A DNA stretch of 47,068 nucleotides from an uncultured Tateyamaria sp. (GTDB lineage Bacteria > Pseudomonadota > Alphaproteobacteria > Rhodobacterales > Rhodobacteraceae), in the NCBI RefSeq assembly GCF_947494755.1, contig NZ_CANLVZ010000022.1, positions 1 through 47,068 on the forward strand. Reading direction: 5' to 3'. Under the pieces are notes generated by a model. It saw only the letters and a list, made by a program, of their open reading frames with translations, did no database searches and was not told the origin of the DNA. A program made the position numbers and the translations under genes. Positions within the stretch are counted from its first letter, which is position 1. Each line of letters starts with the position of its first letter. This document shows positions 34,491-42,851 of this stretch, one piece after another.

Positions 34491-35144
34491 TTATTCGAGC
34501 GTTGCGATGATGGCGCGCAAGGTCGCGATGCCGTCGCACTTTTCGCTGGAGGTCAGGACGATCTCGGGGAAAGCAGCGGGGTGGTTGGCGAGGGCGGCGC
34601 GGGTCTGGGCCAGCACCGCGTCGCGGTCTGCGGCTTTGACCTTGTCCGCCTTGGTCAACACGCACTGGAACGTGACAGCGGCACTGTCGAGCAGGCTGAG
34701 GATTTCCTCGTCCACTTTTTTCACCCCGTGCCGCGCATCGATCAGCACAAAGGCACGGCGCAGCGTTTGACGCCCCGACAGATATTGCTTGAGCAGTTTT
34801 TGCCATTTCGCCACCACCGGCAGGGGTGCGTTCGCATAGCCATAGCCGGGTAAATCCACCAGATAGTGGCTGTCAGCGGCGGTGAAAAAGTTGATCTCTT
34901 GCGTGCGGCCGGGCGTGTTTGAGGCGCGCGCCAGCCCTTTGCGTCCGGTCAAGGCATTGATCAGGCTAGACTTTCCGACGTTGGAACGACCCGCAAAACA
35001 GACCTCCATCCGGTCAGCAGGTGGCAGGCCGGACATTGCGACGACACCTTTGACGAATTCGGTCTCACCCGCAAACAAAAGCCGCCCGCGTTCTTCCGTC
35101 TGTGGATCGGGGGCGTCGGCGATTGGGAACGGCAGGGAGGTCAT
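34491..35144 (-). CDS. engB: Ribosome biogenesis GTP-binding protein EngB/YihA
   Basis: A 217-residue GTPase acting in 50S assembly. G1 AGRSNVGKSS at 51-60, G3 DLPGYGYA, G4 TKADK, and the family motif NTPGRTQEINFF. I choose ATG at 35144, which overlaps the MOSC stop as ATGA; the frame continues upstream to 35294 but only over MOSC coding sequence. Confidence 0.95.
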   Translation of the reverse strand: MTSLPFPIADAPDPQTEERGRLLFAGETEFVKGVVAMSGLPPADRMEVCFAGRSNVGKSSLINALTGRKGLARASNTPGRTQEINFFTAADSHYLVDLPGYGYANAPLPVVAKWQKLLKQYLSGRQTLRRAFVLIDARHGVKKVDEEILSLLDSAAVTFQCVLTKADKVKAADRDAVLAQTRAALANHPAAFPEIVLTSSEKCDGIATLRAIIATLE

Positions 35145-35878
35145 AGCGGCATCACCTTGTCGGTTGCGCGCACCGTGCCACCCCGGACCACCTCGCAACG
35201 GACCGAGAAATCCTGATGTCCAAAACTGTCGAGCGCCTTGAGCGTGTCGGCATCCCGCCGTCCGGTGTCCGGATTCGTGGTCGTCGCCAAGCAACGGTCG
35301 GTACGTTCCCGCGGGCGCAGGATAGCCTCGCCCACCTGAATATCGCGGTCCATCCAGTCAAACTCAATCCATGGGGCGTCGCTGTCAAACCAGATGTTGC
35401 CGCGCCAGCGATGGATGGAAAGGTCCTGGCCCATCTGCTGTTCGACGGCCCGGTGCGAGGCAAGGTTGCACAGGGTCACGGACGGGAAATCGCTGTCGGT
35501 ATAGCCCCGCCCATCCAGCCGCATGATGTGGCTCGGCAGGGCGCGGTCCTGCGGGACAAGCGGTGCGCTCCACCCGATCAGGGCACCCGGTTCGGCTTCA
35601 GGATCAAAGGTCAGGTCGGGGCGATCAGGATGTGACAGGGTCAGCTTGCCAGTCGCCTCATTGAGCTTGGCAGTGATGGCCATCAGCCCGGGTGCTTTGG
35701 ACACGCGGCTGAAGTGGGCGCATTGCGCCCAGACACCGGGTTCGGCCTTGGCCGCCTCATGCGCGACGGCCCAGACCCGATCCCATGGCATGGACTGCCC
35801 GGCGACAAGTGCCACACTGTCAATCTGTTCGCGTCCGTGGCTTTTGATTGGATGACGCCACAGGGTCGTGACCTGCAT
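35141..35878 (-). CDS. MOSC-domain protein (molybdenum cofactor-binding type)
   Basis: A 245-residue protein: N-terminal beta-barrel (LWRHPIKSHGREQID) and MOSC domain with RWRGNIWFDS and ERTDRCLATTTNPDTG, where Cys196 is the conserved cysteine that could hold sulfur or the molybdenum ligand. Relatives include YiiM/YcbX and mARC reductases; the substrate is unknown. ATG at 35878 overlaps the yidC stop (TGATG), with engB overlapping at the other end. Confidence 0.85.
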   Translation of the reverse strand: MQVTTLWRHPIKSHGREQIDSVALVAGQSMPWDRVWAVAHEAAKAEPGVWAQCAHFSRVSKAPGLMAITAKLNEATGKLTLSHPDRPDLTFDPEAEPGALIGWSAPLVPQDRALPSHIMRLDGRGYTDSDFPSVTLCNLASHRAVEQQMGQDLSIHRWRGNIWFDSDAPWIEFDWMDRDIQVGEAILRPRERTDRCLATTTNPDTGRRDADTLKALDSFGHQDFSVRCEVVRGGTVRATDKVMPL

Positions 35879-37692
35879 CACTTGCTGTCCGTCTGCGTGC
35901 GCTTCTTGAAGCTGGATTTGATGTTGCCCATCAGATCAGGTTTGTAGCCCTGGCTGCGCATGATCAGATACTGCTGTGTGAATGTGATGGTGTTGTTGGC
36001 GATCCAGTAGACGACAAGCCCGCTGGCAAAACTGCCGAGCATGAACATGAAAACCCACGGCATCCACGCAAAGATCATCTGCTGTGTCGGATCGGTGGGG
36101 GCTGGGTTCAGCTTTTGTTGCAGCCACATCGAGATGCCCAAAAGCAGCGGCAGAATACCGATAAAGATCAGCGCCATGATCGAGTTCGGATCGGGTGCCT
36201 CAACGGGCAGCAGGCCAAACAGGTTCAGGATGGTCGTCGGATCAGGCGCGCTGAGGTCCTGGAAGGGTCCGAAAAACGGCGCATGGCGCAATTCGATGGT
36301 GACAAAAATCACCTTGTAGAGCGAGAAGAAGATCGGGATTTGCAGAAGGATCGGCAGACAGCCCGCAGCCGGGTTCACCTTTTCCTTCTTGTACAGCTCC
36401 ATCATGCCTTGCTGCATCTTTTGCTTGTCGTCGCCCGCGGCCTCTTTCAGCTTTTCCATCTGCGGCTGAAGCTCTTTCATCTTCGCCATGGACACGTAGG
36501 ATTTGTAGGCCAGCGGGAACAGGATCGCCTTGATGATCAGGGTGAGGCCAATGATCGACCAACCCATGTTGCCGATCAGCACGTTGATCTCGTGCAGCAG
36601 CCAGAAAATCGGTTTGGTCAGGAAAAAGAACCAACCCCAGTCGATGCTGTCGACAAAGCCCTCGACCCCATCGTCCTGATAGTCGCGGATCGCCTCCCAT
36701 TCTTTCGCGCCCGCGAAGAGCTGGGTTGTGACGCTGACGGTTGCGCCTGGCGCGATGTCTTGCGCGGGCAGGCGGGTGATGGCGCGAAACACGTCCGTGC
36801 GCGGCGCATAGGTCAGCGCCTGTTCAAAGCTGGCGACGCCCGTGGGGATCAGGATCGACTGCCAGTAGTGGTCTGAAAACCCGATCCAGCCTTCGGTGAC
36901 GTCGCGTGTCACGATGGCGGGGCGACCCCAGGCCGGGTCAACCTCGGCCTCTGGGATGTCATCCCAGTCGGTTTCGGCCAATTCCCCATTGGCCATGGCG
37001 ACGGCACCTTCGTGCAGGATAAAGAAGTTTTTCAGATCGGTCGGCGTGCCATGCCGTGTGATCATACCATAGGGCGCGGCGCGCACGGCTGTGTCAGCGG
37101 TGTTCGTCACACTTTGCGTGACATCGAACATGTAGTTTTCGTCGACGCTGATCACGCGTTTGAACGTTTGCCCGGTGGCGTTCGACCATTGCAAGGTCAC
37201 CTCGTTCCCGACGCTGAGCGTGTCGTTGCCCTCAACGTTCCACAGGGTGTTCGGGTCTGGCACACCAGCGGCCTCAAGGCCCGTGCCAGGAGCCCAGCCA
37301 TGCAGTGCATAATAGGCGGCATCAGACCCGACAGGTGACAACATGGTCACGATGTCGGCGTCTTCATCTAGGCTTGCGCGGTAGTCTTTCAGGCGCAGGT
37401 CATCGATGCGTCCGCCGAGCAGGGAAATCGAACCGCTCAACCGCGCTGTTTCGATGGCGATCCGGGGTGCGTCAGCGGTTTCGGATGCGGTCGCTTCCGG
37501 CGCGGTCGCACCGGTCGCATCGGATTGAGGGGCCGGCACGGCAATGTCGCCTGTGCTCGCCGTTGCATCGACCGTGGTCGTGGCATCAAGCGGCGTGTCA
37601 GGCTCTGGTGGTGGGAACAGCACAAACCAGACGAGGATCACAATGAAACTCAACGCAGTTGCAAGAATGAGGTTCTTGTTTTGATCGTCCAT
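35878..37692 (-). CDS. yidC: Membrane protein insertase YidC
   Basis: A 604-residue YidC of the Gram-negative type: N-terminal anchor LILATALSFIVILVWFVLF, a low-complexity Ala/Thr linker (about 30-75), the large periplasmic beta domain, and five C-terminal helices with NPAAGCLPILLQIPIFFSLY. It inserts membrane proteins alone or with SecYEG. I use ATG at 37692, giving MDDQNKNLILATALS; 27 further codons upstream are not family-like. It is separated from its usual partners yidD-rnpA-rpmH by 3.3 kb. Confidence 0.96.
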   Translation of the reverse strand: MDDQNKNLILATALSFIVILVWFVLFPPPEPDTPLDATTTVDATASTGDIAVPAPQSDATGATAPEATASETADAPRIAIETARLSGSISLLGGRIDDLRLKDYRASLDEDADIVTMLSPVGSDAAYYALHGWAPGTGLEAAGVPDPNTLWNVEGNDTLSVGNEVTLQWSNATGQTFKRVISVDENYMFDVTQSVTNTADTAVRAAPYGMITRHGTPTDLKNFFILHEGAVAMANGELAETDWDDIPEAEVDPAWGRPAIVTRDVTEGWIGFSDHYWQSILIPTGVASFEQALTYAPRTDVFRAITRLPAQDIAPGATVSVTTQLFAGAKEWEAIRDYQDDGVEGFVDSIDWGWFFFLTKPIFWLLHEINVLIGNMGWSIIGLTLIIKAILFPLAYKSYVSMAKMKELQPQMEKLKEAAGDDKQKMQQGMMELYKKEKVNPAAGCLPILLQIPIFFSLYKVIFVTIELRHAPFFGPFQDLSAPDPTTILNLFGLLPVEAPDPNSIMALIFIGILPLLLGISMWLQQKLNPAPTDPTQQMIFAWMPWVFMFMLGSFASGLVVYWIANNTITFTQQYLIMRSQGYKPDLMGNIKSSFKKRTQTDSK

Positions 37693-37728
37693 GGAAGACC
37701 GCCACCCGCTGTAAGAAAGATTGGTCGG

Positions 37729-37757
37729 GTTCAACAGAGTGCGGACACAAACGTCAA
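37729..37757 (-). promoter_or_regulatory. Possible promoter of yidC
   Basis: On the minus strand TTGACG, 17 bases, TTGAAC, 37 bases before the start codon. The -35 is near consensus, the -10 is poor. A promoter is expected here because yidC is cut off from rpmH-rnpA-yidD. Confidence 0.3.
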
Positions 37758-37857
37758 GCGGATTCGCCCTCATTCAAGGGATAACAGGGCCCATGCGCCA
37801 CTCAGCTGCGCCGTCAAAACACCGGCGTCGCGATGGTGGTGAGAGACTTGTGTCGGA

Positions 37858-39408
37858 CTAATTCGTGCGCCGCAGTGGAATGGCTGGCGCGTCTTGCAGC
37901 TTGGCCTCGTGCGTGCGGACCCAATCCAGTGTTTTTTCAAACGGCATCGGACGCGCGATTCCAAAGCCTTGGACGTAGTCACATCCCAGTTGCGCCAACA
38001 GCGCATGCTCACCCACCGTTTCTACCCCTTCGGCGAGGGTTTCGACCCCAAGCCGTTCGGCCATGGTCAGAACCGCACTGATCATGCGTTGCTGTTCTGG
38101 GTCGCGGTCCGCCTTCATCACGAACGAGCGGTCGATCTTGATCCGTCCCACTCCAAACCGACGGATGGACGCGATGGAGGCATGACCCGTTCCAAAGTCA
38201 TCCAGATCGACCCGGCAGCCAAGGGCGGTCAGCGCGTTGATGTTGCGGGTGATGGTGTCGTCGGATGTGTCCGTCACAACGGTTTCCAGGATTTCAACGG
38301 CTAGCCGATCAGGTGTCAGATCGAAGCGGTCCAATTCCCACTGAACCTTGTCCACAAGCCGCGGGTTGCCCAGTTCCGATCCGCTGAAATTCACACCCAC
38401 ATGCGGCACGTGAAGGCCAGCGGAGTCCCAAGCCTTGATGGCCGTGAACGTGTGATAGATCATCACCTCTGCCAGCCGCTCGAGCAGGCCCGCATCTTCG
38501 ATTGCAGGCAAAAACTCGGCAGGAGAGATCGCGCCCCGGTCTGGATGTATCCAGCGGGCCAGCGCCTCAAATCCTGTCACCTTGCCAGTATCGGTCGAGA
38601 TTTGGGGTTGAAACCAGGGTTGAATATGACCACGCTCAAGAGCGGTCGCCACTTCGTCGCGTAAATCGGCGCGATGTTTGAGGCGCGAATGCAGCTCGAC
38701 CGAATAAGCGCGGACGGATGCAGGCCCCCGGCGCTGCGCCTCTTGCAGCGCGGCCACGCCGCCGTTGATCCAGTCCTGACCATCTGTGCCCGGCGCGCGG
38801 CTGAGCAGACAGAACCCGATGGACGCCGACGTATAGATCGATGTGCCGTCCAGCGAAATCGGTTCTTCAATGGCTTGCTGCAAACGTCCGCTGAGTTGAA
38901 TGCAGCTTTCCAGATCAAGATGCTGGACCGGCCCCAAACAAATGGCAAATCGACAATCGCCAATGCGACTGATGATGTCAGAATCGCGCGATGCCGCCGC
39001 AATTCGGTTGCTGATCGTCTTGAGAACCTTGTCGAGGGCACCCGGTTCAAACCGGTTCGTCAGGAGCGAGTACTCGTCCAGTTCGATTGCCAAAATGGCG
39101 CTGTTGCGATCTGCGCCGCGTGCGTTCTGTCGCATGCTTTGGACCTTGGTCAAAAATGTGTCAGGAGACACCACGCCCGAAGAGGACGTGACGTGCGCCA
39201 CGCGCCGGGCAACCACACCATCAACGCCACCCTGCATCAGCCAGATTGCAGGCAGCGCACAGGCAATGGCAACCAGCGCCACTTCGCCCCCGAACCAAAA
39301 CCCCGCAAGCGTCAGCGCGGGAACGAATGCCAGCATTTGCGGCCCCGAAAGTGCCGCGGCCCACCGTTGGCGCAACTCGGAAAAAGAGGTCGGCACCCGA
39401 AAACGCAT
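37858..39408 (-). CDS. EAL-domain c-di-GMP phosphodiesterase with degenerate GGDEF domain
   Basis: A 516-residue protein: two short hydrophobic segments near the N terminus (about 22-60), a GGDEF-like domain (about 85-240) in which the signature is replaced by GDCRF (150-154), hence no cyclase activity expected, and an EAL domain (about 250-500). The EAL catalytic set looks complete: EAL at 281-283, Asn340, Glu372, DDFGTG at 403-408, Lys424, Glu460 and Gln480. It should hydrolyse c-di-GMP at the membrane. I use ATG at 39408, six bases after AAGGGA. It lies 75 bases behind ttcA. Confidence 0.9.
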   Translation of the reverse strand: MRFRVPTSFSELRQRWAAALSGPQMLAFVPALTLAGFWFGGEVALVAIACALPAIWLMQGGVDGVVARRVAHVTSSSGVVSPDTFLTKVQSMRQNARGADRNSAILAIELDEYSLLTNRFEPGALDKVLKTISNRIAAASRDSDIISRIGDCRFAICLGPVQHLDLESCIQLSGRLQQAIEEPISLDGTSIYTSASIGFCLLSRAPGTDGQDWINGGVAALQEAQRRGPASVRAYSVELHSRLKHRADLRDEVATALERGHIQPWFQPQISTDTGKVTGFEALARWIHPDRGAISPAEFLPAIEDAGLLERLAEVMIYHTFTAIKAWDSAGLHVPHVGVNFSGSELGNPRLVDKVQWELDRFDLTPDRLAVEILETVVTDTSDDTITRNINALTALGCRVDLDDFGTGHASIASIRRFGVGRIKIDRSFVMKADRDPEQQRMISAVLTMAERLGVETLAEGVETVGEHALLAQLGCDYVQGFGIARPMPFEKTLDWVRTHEAKLQDAPAIPLRRTN

Positions 39409-39483
39409 ATTAGATCCCTTCACGCATCACCTGCCATCCCACAGCAGGTCCCTAGGGTCTAGTCACGCTTGGTAAGCCCGGTC

Positions 39484-40371
39484 TTAACGCAGCACCGGAA
39501 TATCCCCAGAAATTTCCTCAAATTGATCAGACTTTCGCATAAGTCCTTGGAAATCAAATAGCTTCGGATCCAGAAGATGCGATGGCCGCGCATTCATCAG
39601 CGCGCGAAACATCACCTGTCGGCGGCCGGGGCTGTTGGTTTCCCACCCGTCGAGGATTTGTTTCACCTGCTGGCGTTGCAGCCCATCCTGGCTGCCGCAC
39701 AGATCACAGGGGATGATCGGATAGGCCATGGCCTGCGCAAATCGGTCGCAATCGGCTTCGGCCACATGCGCCAGCGGGCGATAGACAAACAAATCCCCCT
39801 CTTCGTTCACCAGCTTTGGCGGCATGGTCGCCAGACGCCCGCCGTGAAACAGGTTCATGAAGAACGTTTCGAGGATATCGTCGCGGTGATGGCCCAGCAC
39901 CACAGCCGAACACCCCTCTTCGCGCGCCAACCGGTAGAGGTTGCCCCGCCTCAGCCGCGAACACAGCGCGCAAAACGTGCGCCCCTCGGGCACTTTGTCG
40001 ACAACGATGGAATAGGTGTCCTGATACTCGATCCGGTGGGGCACCTGCATCCGCTCCAAAAACGCAGGCAGTACGGTTGCGGGAAAGCCCGGTTGCCCCT
40101 GATCGAGGTTGCAGGCCAGCAGATCGACCGGCAACAAGCCGCGCCACCGCAGTTCGTAGAGCACGGCCAGCAGGGTGTAGCTGTCCTTGCCCCCTGACAG
40201 GCAGACTAGCCATTTGGGGCGGGGTGCGTCGGGGTCCGTGGCCTCAATCATCCCGTATTGCTCGATCGCTTCGCGGGTTTGGCGCACGACACGTTTGCGC
40301 AGCTTTTTGAACTCGGTCGTGCGCGGTGCCCCGGCAAAAAGCGGGTGAATATCGTCGCTGTCATCAAGCAT
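39484..40371 (-). CDS. ttcA: tRNA 2-thiocytidine(32) synthetase TtcA
   Basis: A 295-residue TtcA. PP-loop SGGKDS at 59-64, CALC (Cys134, Cys137) and PCDLCGS (Cys222, Cys225), which bind the Fe-S cluster. It thiolates C32 of certain tRNAs, including tRNA-Arg types. The window also holds a tRNA-Arg(ACG) gene with C at position 32, a candidate substrate. The gene is divergent from the broken lipoprotein gene at 40475. Confidence 0.95.
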   Translation of the reverse strand: MLDDSDDIHPLFAGAPRTTEFKKLRKRVVRQTREAIEQYGMIEATDPDAPRPKWLVCLSGGKDSYTLLAVLYELRWRGLLPVDLLACNLDQGQPGFPATVLPAFLERMQVPHRIEYQDTYSIVVDKVPEGRTFCALCSRLRRGNLYRLAREEGCSAVVLGHHRDDILETFFMNLFHGGRLATMPPKLVNEEGDLFVYRPLAHVAEADCDRFAQAMAYPIIPCDLCGSQDGLQRQQVKQILDGWETNSPGRRQVMFRALMNARPSHLLDPKLFDFQGLMRKSDQFEEISGDIPVLR

Positions 40372-40474
40372 GGGGTGCGTCCTTGGGCGATGGGTTTCAT
40401 TCAGCCTATACCACGGCCTTGGCGAACCAAAAGGGGGGCGCGGCGCGTATCCAGTTTAACAAGTGGACAGCGAC

Positions 40475-40997
40475 ATGATGTGCGTATTGATGGTATTGGC
40501 GCTGGCATGTGTCGCCGCCTGCGCAGGCAAGCGGACGCTGGACGACCCCGCCCTGTCCGAGCGGAAACTGAACCTTGAAGAGTTCTTTGACGGACGGGTC
40601 GTGGCCTATGGGCATTTTCCGGACGTGTTCGGAACGGTACGCTGTCGCTTTGACGTCGAGATCAACGGAACATGGGATGGGCAGCCCTGACGCTGGTTGA
40701 GGATTTCGTCTATGAGGACAACAGCACCGAACAACGCATCTGGGCGCTTAACAAAACCGGCGAGGACACCCGGGACGGGACCGCGCCGGGTGTGATCGGG
40801 ACAGCGACGGGGCAACAGCGAGGCGGTACGTTCAACTGGCGCTATACCATTGACTTGCCGATGCCGGACGGCACGCTGCGGGTCACCTTTGATGACTGGA
40901 TGTGGATGCTCTCGGAGACACGTGTGCTGAACCGGGCCTATATGAAGGGGCAGCGGTCCACATTGGCGACGTGATCGTCACCTTTGAAAAGCAGTGA
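40475..40997 (+). pseudogene. DUF3833-type lipoprotein gene, inactivated by two frameshifts
   Basis: Three consecutive pieces in different frames together give a full DUF3833-like protein. Piece 1 (from ATG 40475) has a lipoprotein signal with lipobox VAAC, then KLNLEEFFDGRVVAYGHFPD and ends at a TGA after GTWDGQP. Adding one C in the CCC run near 40686 leads into piece 2 (LTLVEDFVYEDNSTEQRIW ... DDWMWMLSETRVLNRAYM). A second shift near 40953 leads to the end VHIGDVIVTFEKQ and TGA at 40995-40997. Two separate lesions make sequencing error less likely than real decay. It is convergent with yidD. Confidence 0.75.
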
Positions 40998-41240
40998 TCA
41001 GGGATCGTCCCGTTCGGGGCGCTCTGGCACAGGGTCATACCCATCACCACCCCATGGATGACAGCGCGCGATGCGTCGGGCGGCCATCCACGATCCTTTG
41101 ATCCCACCATGCTTTTTCAGTGCATCGAGCGCATAGGCGCTGCAGGTGGGTTGGTAGCGGCAATTGAACCCGACCCACGGCGAAAATATCAACCGATAGG
41201 CGCGCACGGGCACTGAGGCGATAAAGGCGAGCGGGGTCAT
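40998..41240 (-). CDS. yidD: Membrane protein insertion efficiency factor YidD
   Basis: An 80-residue YidD with the three-cysteine pattern [18 protein letters not shown] and later [15 protein letters not shown]. It assists YidC-dependent insertion. It overlaps the rnpA stop by four bases (ATGA). Its stop codon touches the end of the convergent lipoprotein pseudogene. Confidence 0.95.
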   Translation of the reverse strand: MTPLAFIASVPVRAYRLIFSPWVGFNCRYQPTCSAYALDALKKHGGIKGSWMAARRIARCHPWGGDGYDPVPERPERDDP

Positions 41241-41632
41241 GGCGCACGCTCAAGTGCGGTGCGCAGATCAGCGAGCATGTCCTCAAAGGGGCGGGTGGCG
41301 GTGACCTCGGCGCGCCCGATCAGGACATAGTCGGTGCCGGGGGTACCGTGATGGGGCAGCACGAGGCGGGCAATTTCGCGCAAGCGCCGCTTGGCGCGGT
41401 TGCGGGCCACAGCGTTGCCGACCTTTTTGGAGCAGGTATAGCCAATGCCGATATGATCGCCTGTCTCGCGCGTGTGCACTTGCAGGATAAATCCGGGCAT
41501 TGCCACACGACGGGCGCGGGCAGCGCGAAGAAACTCCGAACGCGCCTTGAGGGTGCACAAACGAAATGGCCCCGCCGATGGCGCATCTTTTCCGACGGGT
41601 GTGTCGGACAAAGAGACCTTCGGCGGGGTCAT
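41237..41632 (-). CDS. rnpA: Ribonuclease P protein component
   Basis: A 131-residue RnpA with the RNR motif [10 protein letters not shown] at 78-87 and the preceding [13 protein letters not shown]. It matures tRNA 5' ends together with the RNA subunit. ATG at 41632, 25 bases after the rpmH stop; an N-terminal extension of about 20 residues precedes the family core. Confidence 0.95.
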   Translation of the reverse strand: MTPPKVSLSDTPVGKDAPSAGPFRLCTLKARSEFLRAARARRVAMPGFILQVHTRETGDHIGIGYTCSKKVGNAVARNRAKRRLREIARLVLPHHGTPGTDYVLIGRAEVTATRPFEDMLADLRTALERAP

Positions 41633-41657
41633 GTGATAAACATGCCTGAGGGCGCGG

Positions 41658-41792
41658 TTACGCGCTCAACGACTTCCGGCCACGGGCGCGGCGTGCGTTC
41701 AGGATCTTGCGGCCAGCTTTGGTCGCCATGCGCGCGCGAAAACCGTGGCGGCGTTTGCGCACGAGGTTCGAGGGTTGGTATGTGCGTTTCAT
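41658..41792 (-). CDS. rpmH: 50S ribosomal protein L34
   Basis: A 44-residue protein read on the minus strand, [20 protein letters not shown], then [19 protein letters not shown] and KSLSA, the full L34 sequence. It was too short for a 60-codon cut-off but is unmistakable. It precedes rnpA as in nearly all bacteria. Confidence 0.97.
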
Positions 41793-41859
41793 CGCAATCA
41801 CTCCGGGTCAATTGGCCAAGCCACGCGGATTCGGGGCAATGGCAGTATTCGAAGCCCGT

Positions 41860-41888
41860 CCTCTAAAGGGGGCAGGGGGGCAAGTCAA
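41860..41888 (-). promoter_or_regulatory. Sigma70-like promoter of rpmH-rnpA-yidD
   Basis: On the minus strand TTGACT, exactly 17 bases (C-rich), TAGAGG, 67 bases before the rpmH ATG. It is the best -35/-10 pair in the 41793-42114 divergent gap, which otherwise shows no gene. Confidence 0.5.
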
Positions 41889-42114
41889 ACCCCGGCGAGG
41901 CGAAAAATGGTGATACTGCAACAAATTCGCGCCGGCGTCTGATGATATGTTTCAAGCACGCGCATTGAGCCCTGATTTCGCACGTTTTCGACAAATAATG
42001 ATCAATCGCCCGTGACTTTCCTGTTTTTCGGGGTGCCGCGTCCGCACATTCAGGTCAGAAGAGGGCCAATGAAGGGGCACCTCAGCAATGGATAATGACG
42101 AAAAGGGGACGGAT

Positions 42115-42846
42115 GTGTCCGATACCAGCCAACCAACAACCGGCGGATTTGCACGCCGCCTGCCCTTGATCGTGATCGCACTTGTTGCGGCGATTGGTGC
42201 CTTTACACTGCGCGATTACCTTAACTTTCAGACCCTTGCGGACAATCGCGAGGCGCTTTTGGCGTTTCGGGATGAGAACTTTGTGCTGACGGTGCTGGCA
42301 TTCGTGGCCGCCTATTTCCTCGTGGTGGCGTTTTCGTTGCCTGGTGCCTCTGTGATGACGCTCACGGGCGGTTTCCTGTTCGCTACCTTCCCCGGTGCGC
42401 TGTTCAATGTTGTTGCGGCCACATTGGGGGCCATCGCCATCTTTTCCGCCGCCCGCCTGGGCCTTGGCGACAAACTGGCCAAAAAGATGGATTCCAGCAG
42501 TGGTCTGCAGAAAAAGATCAAGGATGGCATCGACGAAAACCAGTGGTCCATGCTGTTTCTGATCCGGCTTGTGCCTGCGGTGCCGTTCTTTGCGGCCAAC
42601 CTGATCCCGGCCTTGTTGGGTGTGCCTTTGTTCCGTTTTGCAGTAACGACGTTTCTGGGCATCATTCCGGGTGCGGTTGTGTTCACCTCTGTCGGTGCGG
42701 GTCTGGGTGAGGTGTTTGACCGGGGCGACACGCCTGATCTGGGCATCATCTTTGAACCTGCGATCCTGCTGCCTATCTTGGGTCTGTGTGCGCTCGCCGC
42801 CCTTCCCATCATCCTCAAGACCGTGCGCGGCAAAAAGGGCCTGTAA
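42115..42846 (+). CDS. TVP38/TMEM64 (VTT-domain, DedA-like) membrane protein
   Basis: About 243 residues with five or six hydrophobic segments: LPLIVIALVAAIGAFTLRDY, VLAFVAAYFLVVAFSL, GASVMTLTGGFLFATFPG, the VTT core with LFLIRLVPAVPFFAANLIPALL, and a C-terminal anchor. The family is thought to act in lipid or small-molecule transport. I prefer GTG at 42115, with AAGGGG six bases upstream; an in-frame ATG at 42088 would add nine residues but has no ribosome-binding site. The reductase gene follows after five bases. Confidence 0.85.
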   Translation: MSDTSQPTTGGFARRLPLIVIALVAAIGAFTLRDYLNFQTLADNREALLAFRDENFVLTVLAFVAAYFLVVAFSLPGASVMTLTGGFLFATFPGALFNVVAATLGAIAIFSAARLGLGDKLAKKMDSSSGLQKKIKDGIDENQWSMLFLIRLVPAVPFFAANLIPALLGVPLFRFAVTTFLGIIPGAVVFTSVGAGLGEVFDRGDTPDLGIIFEPAILLPILGLCALAALPIILKTVRGKKGL

Positions 42847-42851
42847 GTTTC

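Noticed and set aside
33476-34510. 344-codon plus-strand frame opposite argB
   Set aside because: argB on the minus strand is clear; this is its shadow.
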